Shown here: one piece after another, positions 59,704 to 64,000 of the stretch
How positions within the stretch are numbered: position 1 is the first letter of the stretch
How the letters are laid out: every line of letters begins with the position of its first letter
Assembly: GCF_011745145.1 (NCBI RefSeq)
Contig: NZ_CP050191.1
Location: 2,838,296-2,902,295 of the forward strand
DNA from: Mycobacterium sp. DL440
Lineage (GTDB): Bacteria; Actinomycetota; Actinomycetes; Mycobacteriales; Mycobacteriaceae
Length of the DNA: 64,000 nt
Direction: 5' to 3'
Made by a program: the position numbers and the translations under genes
The notes under the pieces: model-generated
What the model saw: the letters and a program-made list of their open reading frames with translations, nothing else
Database searches by the model: none
Told to the model about the DNA's origin: nothing

Positions 59704-60969
59704 TCACGCCGCGCTGGGGGCCGTTGACTGGGCCCAGGTGGTTGGTGCTCGGTGCGCGATGTTGTCGGCTCCGAGGATGTCTGCGTGTTCTGCAATGTAT
59801 CCGCAGTCTCGACACACGAACCGGGCCTGGCTGGTCCGGTTGCGTCTGTCGGTATGGCCACACGCGGTGCAGCGCTGGCTGGTGTAGGCCGGGTCCACTT
59901 GGATGATCGGCACACCCGCGCGGGCTGCTTTGTAGGTGAGGAACGCCCCGAGTTGAGCGAAGGCCCAGCTGGAGTGGGTGGCGCGTTGGGGCTTGCGCAG
60001 CCGTACCCGTTCGCGGATCCCGGTCAGTTCTTCGACCGCGATTCCGCGTCCGGTGCGTTCAGCCTCGGCCACGATCCTCTTCGAAATCTGGTGATTCACA
60101 TCCGCGGCGAAACGGGCTTCTTTTCGGGCGCGTTGGCGTAGCAGTCGTTTCGCCGACTTGGTGTTCTTCTTCTGCAGTTTGTGGCGCAGTTCGCGGTTGC
60201 GGGTGCGGCGGTCTTTCACGCTGCCCCGCCCGGCCGCACCGTCAGACGCTTGCGCGCGGTAGGTTTTCATCAGCTCCTGCGCTAAGGGCCGGTCACTGGT
60301 GACCGCGATGTTCTCGATCCCTAGGTCCACCCCGATCCAGCCGACTGCGGCGTTGAGATGTTCACCGTCGCGTACCGGCAGTTCGGGCAGATCAACGGTG
60401 GCGATCAGATACCCCACCAGTGGACCGCTACCGCGCCGTCGGCGGCGGCGGCGGCGGATCACCAGATCAGTTTCCCCGCTGCGATGCGCGCGTAGCAGGG
60501 CGATCTGCGCCGGTTCACCGACAAATCGCAGGTTCTTCAGCCTGCCGTCCACGGTCCAGATCGACACCGTCCCACCGGTGTCGGTGTCGGCGTCATGGTT
60601 CCAGGACAGACACCGGTCGTCGAACGGTTGGGCAGCCAACGCGCGGAACCGGATCGCAGTGGTTTGCACCTTCTTTCGCCGGGCACTGCCCGGCGGGCCG
60701 TACCGACCAGCCCGAAGATTGGTCCGCAGGGCGGTGTAGGAGTCGGCGACCTTGCGGATGCACGATTGGGCGACCTGGGCGCCCAACCCGGCGTGCTCGC
60801 GGGCTTGGGCGTAGGTGATCGCCCGCAGATCCCGCCCGCGAAACACCCGCTCACGATGCGCGATGCTCGACACCAAATTCGCCGTCTGGTTGCACACGTT
60901 CAGGGTGCGGATCAGCACATCCAACTGGCCGGCATCGGCCTCCAGTCGAACCTGCACCACCTGCTTCAT
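59704..60969 (-). CDS. tnpB: TnpB (OrfB) RNA-guided nuclease of IS200/IS605 family
   Basis: A 421-residue TnpB. The RuvC residues are Asp in GVDLGIENIAVTSD, Glu in AVEELTGIRER and Asp in ILGADNIAH. The zinc finger CTACGHTDR ... FVCRDCGY is complete, and the N-terminal MKQVVQVRLEADAGQLDVL is normal. TnpB proteins are guided by an RNA from the element's right end and cut DNA, helping the element persist. The frame is fully intact, unlike tnpA. Confidence 0.9.
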   Translation of the reverse strand: MKQVVQVRLEADAGQLDVLIRTLNVCNQTANLVSSIAHRERVFRGRDLRAITYAQAREHAGLGAQVAQSCIRKVADSYTALRTNLRAGRYGPPGSARRKKVQTTAIRFRALAAQPFDDRCLSWNHDADTDTGGTVSIWTVDGRLKNLRFVGEPAQIALLRAHRSGETDLVIRRRRRRRRGSGPLVGYLIATVDLPELPVRDGEHLNAAVGWIGVDLGIENIAVTSDRPLAQELMKTYRAQASDGAAGRGSVKDRRTRNRELRHKLQKKNTKSAKRLLRQRARKEARFAADVNHQISKRIVAEAERTGRGIAVEELTGIRERVRLRKPQRATHSSWAFAQLGAFLTYKAARAGVPIIQVDPAYTSQRCTACGHTDRRNRTSQARFVCRDCGYIAEHADILGADNIAHRAPTTWAQSTAPSAA

Positions 60970-61076
60970 ACCCGCACCCTAACCGTGGCCACCGACACCG
61001 CTGGTTCGCCACAATCCAACGATGGTCTGTGTCACCACGGTGAGAACCAGATCCCGATGTTCGCAGGGGCAGATCG

Positions 61077-61457
61077 GTGGTCTACCACCTTCACGCCCAT
61101 TTGGTCTTCACACCCACGTATCGTCGCGGTCCGTTCACCGGCGAGATCTTGGGCCGCTGCGAACAGATCATGGCCGAGGTCTGCGCCGACTTCGGCGCCG
61201 AGCTTCGCGAGTTCAACGCAGAAACCGACCATGTGCACCTGCTCGTGCAGTACCCACCCAAGGTCGCGCTCTCACGACGGGTCAACAGCCTCAAAGGTGT
61301 CTCTGCTCGACATCTATGCCAAGAGTTCCCAGGCCATATTCGCAAATACTTGTGGGGCCAACACTTCTGGTCGCCGTCATAATTCGCCGGATCCTGCGGC
61401 GGCGCACCACTGTCAGTGGTCAAGGACTACATCGAAAAACAAAAACGACCCAATTAG
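61077..61457 (+). pseudogene. tnpA (Y1 HUH transposase), nonsense mutation
   Basis: A TnpA of the IS200/IS605 family. The HUH motif is TDHVHLLVQYPP and YHLHAHLVF is the usual start. After GQHFWSPS a TAA (61379-61381) stands where the family has Tyr (SPSYFAGSCGG), and the frame then goes on to SVVKDYIEKQKRPN ending at 61457. The stop cuts off the DYIEKQ helix with the catalytic Tyr. The front is also damaged: in-frame DPDVRRGRS lies upstream of the GTG but meets a stop at 61041. Confidence 0.82.
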
Positions 61458-61753
61458 TCCGTGGTGCCAACGCTACGCGCCGACACCACGATCAGGATGC
61501 GATTCCTCCCAGCCGTAACGACCGGCGTTCCTCGCAAGATCACCGCTGAATGAACTCGACCATGCAGTCGCGGGCCTCACGGCTCTCCGGCAGAACGGCA
61601 GAAACGCCGGGAACGCGTGCGGCTCAGGTGACGGCGAGCGTTCGCAGTTCAGCCACTTTCGGGGATTCGGCGTGTTTGCCCGACACCGTGAACCGCACAC
61701 GGTACGTTTCGTTCGGGCCGGGGTTTGAGTGGAGTGGACTGGTACGGAGCGTC
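61458..61753. other. IS right end and upstream region of the DUF4185 gene
   Basis: About 295 bases. The first 80 appear to be the end of the IS element. The rest should hold the promoter of the exported DUF4185 gene, with ggagcgtc just before the ATG as a weak ribosome site. Long open frames on the minus strand here continue into the DUF4185 gene and are not believed. Confidence 0.5.
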
Positions 61754-64000
61754 ATGGAATCGACCAAATACATCGGCCGCGTCGGCGCACTCGCCGTTGC
61801 TCTCGGCATCGGCACAGCCTTGACTTCCGGGAGCGGAATCGCCTGGGCCGAAGGCGGGTCCGGCGATCCTGGCAAATCAGCGGCGGGAAGCGCCGACAGC
61901 TCCACCTCGAGCTCGGCGTCCAAGAAAAACCTGGGCAAACCGTCGAACACCAAGAAGCCGGTCACCACTCCGTCCGGCACGCTGTCGAAGATCGGCGAGC
62001 GGATGCGCAAGGACGTCGAGTCCGGACTGAATGACGTCGGCGACGCGATCAAGCGGACACAGAACCGGCTGGATTCCGCACGTGCCCCGCTGCCGAACCG
62101 GACAACCAAGGCCCGGAGCAAGATTCGGGGCACATTGACCAATACCCCCGATACCGGCAGCAAGGCCGACGTCGGACAGAAGACCGATACCGCCCGGATC
62201 GTCCCGGAAGCCGCGACCACTGCGCCGGATCTGCGGCGCGCGCAGCGGCCCAACACCGTGGTCGTCCGGATGCGGGATACCGCCGAGGACATCGACCAGC
62301 GCGGTCGCGACGTCGTCTCCACGCTGCGCACCGGGTCCACCACGTTCGACATCCCCGACGTCGTACCGGAGAAGTCCGTCGTCCCGGCGACGCCGATCAC
62401 CGGACCGAAGGTGGTCACCGCAGCGCCGGTCGTCTCGGCATTGTTGAGCGTCGCGGGGTTGTCACCGTTCGGCGCGGGTACCAGCCCGGGCGCACCCGGC
62501 CAGTCCCCCGCATTGTGGGCCATGATGGCGTGGACGCGAAGGGAAGTCGAGCGGACGATCAATCCGGTCGGGTCGCGCGTGATGTCGGCCAACGCTGCCG
62601 CTTCGGTGGTGGCCGAGGGTGAGATCCAGCCGATGGCGGCCACCCCCAACGCGGCGGTGCAGACCGATGACCTGACGCCCAAACCCCAGGTCCCATCATC
62701 CTTGGCGAATTTCACCGACAAGCTCGGGTGGGTCACCGGCCCCGGCGTCACCGACCACTGGTTCGTCGCGGGCACAGACCTGGGCATCATGTGGAACAGC
62801 GGTTACACCGACCCCGTGACCGGAAAACCGATCATCTACGCCTTGTTCGGCGATACCTACAGTGAGCCGGGGATGGCCGGCGACTGGCGCAACAACGTGT
62901 TGTTCCGCACCGCCGACACCGATCTGTCCAACGGCCTGCAGTTCAGCGATGCCGTGATCAATGCCGGGGCGCAGTTTCCCGGCGACCCCAACGGGGTTCA
63001 TCAGTGGTATGGCACCGGGGGGTCGGCCGCCGGCGCTTCGCAGATCATCTACGATCCGGGCGGCCTCAACGGACTGTTCGGCCAGACCTACACGATGATC
63101 CCGACGTCGGCGATCGCGATCGAAAACCCTGACGCCGACGGCGGCTACCGGCAGTACGCCACGGTGATGTCGATCCGCACCTGGGACAACCCGGGCAGCT
63201 GGACCACGAACTACTCGGGGATCGCCTACTCCGATGACGGCGGCAAGACCTGGACCGTCGACAGTGACACCGTGCGGTCCTCCGGCTGGTTCCGCGCGGG
63301 CCCAGCCTATGTCCCCGGTGACGAGCATTTCCAGCAGAACGCGCTGGTGATGTCGGACGACCCGACCGACCCGTACGTCTATGTGTACGGAACACCTTCG
63401 GGCCGGCAGGGTTCGGCCTACGTGGCCCGGGTGCAAAAGGATCAGATCACCAACCTGGATGCCTACGAGTACTGGTCGGGTGAGGATTCCAGCGGTGCCG
63501 GGAAGTGGGTGACCGGTGACCCGTCGGCCGCCGCTCCCGTGTTCGGCTCCAGCAGTACCGATTTCCTGCCGACCGTGTACCGGGTCGCGGACTTCTTCAC
63601 CTTCGGGTTGTTCACCAAGATCGCGAACGGCATCTGGGTCGGCGGTCTGCCCACGGGCGGCAATGTCAGCGAGATGTCGGTGCAGTACAACGAGTATCTG
63701 GGCAAGTACATCGTGCTCTACACCGACGGCGGTAACAACGTGGTGATGCGGGTGTCGGATTCGCCGCAAGGTCAATGGTCGGATACCACGGCCCTGGTGA
63801 ACAACAACCTGTCGACCAACACCGGCATGTACGCACCCATGGTCCATCCGATGTCGGGCACCGACTACTTCAACACCGTCGATGCCAACGGCAATGTGGT
63901 GCAGGACAACTCGCAATACCTGTATTACAACTTGTCCTACTGGGACGACTACAACGTCCGGCTGATGCGCACCGACCTGTCATCGATGAAGACGGTGTCG
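61754..64000 (+). CDS. Exported DUF4185 protein, 5' part
   Basis: An open frame of at least 749 codons that runs off the window. It starts with a mycobacterial signal peptide (MESTKYIGRVGALAVALGIG, probable cleavage after AWA at residue 32). Residues about 33-320 are low-complexity, rich in Ser, Thr, Lys and Pro, without a clear fold. From about 330 the sequence is DUF4185-like (HWFVAGTDLGIMWNSGYTDP, IYALFGDTYSEPGMAGDWRN, YAPMVHP). Its repeats of Asp/Tyr/Trp suggest a beta-propeller that may bind or cut glycans. Function unknown. Confidence 0.85.
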   Translation, partial: MESTKYIGRVGALAVALGIGTALTSGSGIAWAEGGSGDPGKSAAGSADSSTSSSASKKNLGKPSNTKKPVTTPSGTLSKIGERMRKDVESGLNDVGDAIKRTQNRLDSARAPLPNRTTKARSKIRGTLTNTPDTGSKADVGQKTDTARIVPEAATTAPDLRRAQRPNTVVVRMRDTAEDIDQRGRDVVSTLRTGSTTFDIPDVVPEKSVVPATPITGPKVVTAAPVVSALLSVAGLSPFGAGTSPGAPGQSPALWAMMAWTRREVERTINPVGSRVMSANAAASVVAEGEIQPMAATPNAAVQTDDLTPKPQVPSSLANFTDKLGWVTGPGVTDHWFVAGTDLGIMWNSGYTDPVTGKPIIYALFGDTYSEPGMAGDWRNNVLFRTADTDLSNGLQFSDAVINAGAQFPGDPNGVHQWYGTGGSAAGASQIIYDPGGLNGLFGQTYTMIPTSAIAIENPDADGGYRQYATVMSIRTWDNPGSWTTNYSGIAYSDDGGKTWTVDSDTVRSSGWFRAGPAYVPGDEHFQQNALVMSDDPTDPYVYVYGTPSGRQGSAYVARVQKDQITNLDAYEYWSGEDSSGAGKWVTGDPSAAAPVFGSSSTDFLPTVYRVADFFTFGLFTKIANGIWVGGLPTGGNVSEMSVQYNEYLGKYIVLYTDGGNNVVMRVSDSPQGQWSDTTALVNNNLSTNTGMYAPMVHPMSGTDYFNTVDANGNVVQDNSQYLYYNLSYWDDYNVRLMRTDLSSMKTVS

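Larger units (their letters stand above)
59645..61540. mobile_element. IS605-like element with divergent tnpA/tnpB
   Basis: About 1.9 kb with tnpB on the minus and tnpA on the plus strand, head to head as in IS605. The left end (59,645-59,703) holds a hairpin GGCCAT-ga-ATGGCC (59653-59666) and, on the minus strand, GGGTAGTTGAC. The right end (about 61,500-61,540) holds an imperfect hairpin around agccgtaacgaccggc. No terminal inverted repeats or target duplication are expected for the family. The boundaries are estimates. Confidence 0.75.

Noticed and set aside
61624..62790. 388-codon open frame on the minus strand
   Set aside because: It covers the IS end and the front of the DUF4185 gene; low-complexity and no motif, while the plus strand has a signal peptide and domain.

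Overview
The window is high-GC actinobacterial DNA from a mycobacterium, most likely a fast-growing Mycolicibacterium (the species level is inference). The backbone follows, from memory, the gene order of M. tuberculosis Rv2215 to Rv2252: dlaT, an epimerase, lipB, lipA, glnA1, glnE, glnA2, two exported tripeptidyl-type hydrolases, panB, CYTH-CHAD, RNase H/phosphatase, nif3-like, cobC, ptkA-ptpA, SURF1, cobD, ahpE, aceE, mabR, fabD-acpM-kasA-kasB-accD6, glpD1, a TetR gene, an AGPS-like oxidase and a diacylglycerol kinase. Against that backbone several blocks look inserted or lineage-specific.

Region by region. 1-4.9 kb: lipoate enzymes beside a lipoyl-dependent E2, then two small membrane proteins. 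4.9-13.6 kb: glutamine synthetase GlnA1 with a GlnR-type box, GlnE that adenylylates it, and the GlnA2 paralogue that lacks the target tyrosine; a dtd/DoxX/LLM/thioesterase block sits between them. 13.6-23.8 kb: two exported alpha/beta hydrolases, a WS/DGAT acyltransferase, panB, a MarR/aldo-keto reductase pair, an enoyl-CoA hydratase with TetR, and CYTH-CHAD. 23.8-28.6 kb: RNase P RNA, then an accessory block (AraC, VOC, DUF222-HNH, a thioredoxin-reductase-like/methyltransferase fusion and its divergent XRE-cupin regulator). 28.6-36.6 kb: the rnhA-zinc ribbon-nif3-cobC operon, the ptkA-ptpA-SURF1 operon, cobD and an MpaB-family protein.

36.7-42.3 kb is a lineage-specific island. Two closely related orphan TrcR-like response regulators flank a SulP-carbonic anhydrase fusion whose conserved N-terminus lies upstream of any ATG/GTG/TTG and appears to start at ATT. 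Small exported proteins lie at both edges. 42.4-54 kb: tRNA-Val, AhpE, the E1 of pyruvate dehydrogenase, then the MabR-controlled FAS-II operon for mycolic acid chain extension. 54-59.7 kb: a decayed DUF2235 gene, glycerol-3-phosphate dehydrogenase with its TetR, an ether-lipid-type FAD oxidase and a lipid kinase. 59.6-61.5 kb: an IS605-like element with intact tnpB and a tnpA broken by a stop codon. The right edge cuts through a large exported DUF4185 protein.

The best leads for something new are the 36.7-42.3 kb island (non-canonical start, duplicated orphan regulators, shared leader motif) and the oxidoreductase-methyltransferase fusion with its start-overlapping operator. I saw no CRISPR array, prophage or recognisable defence island.
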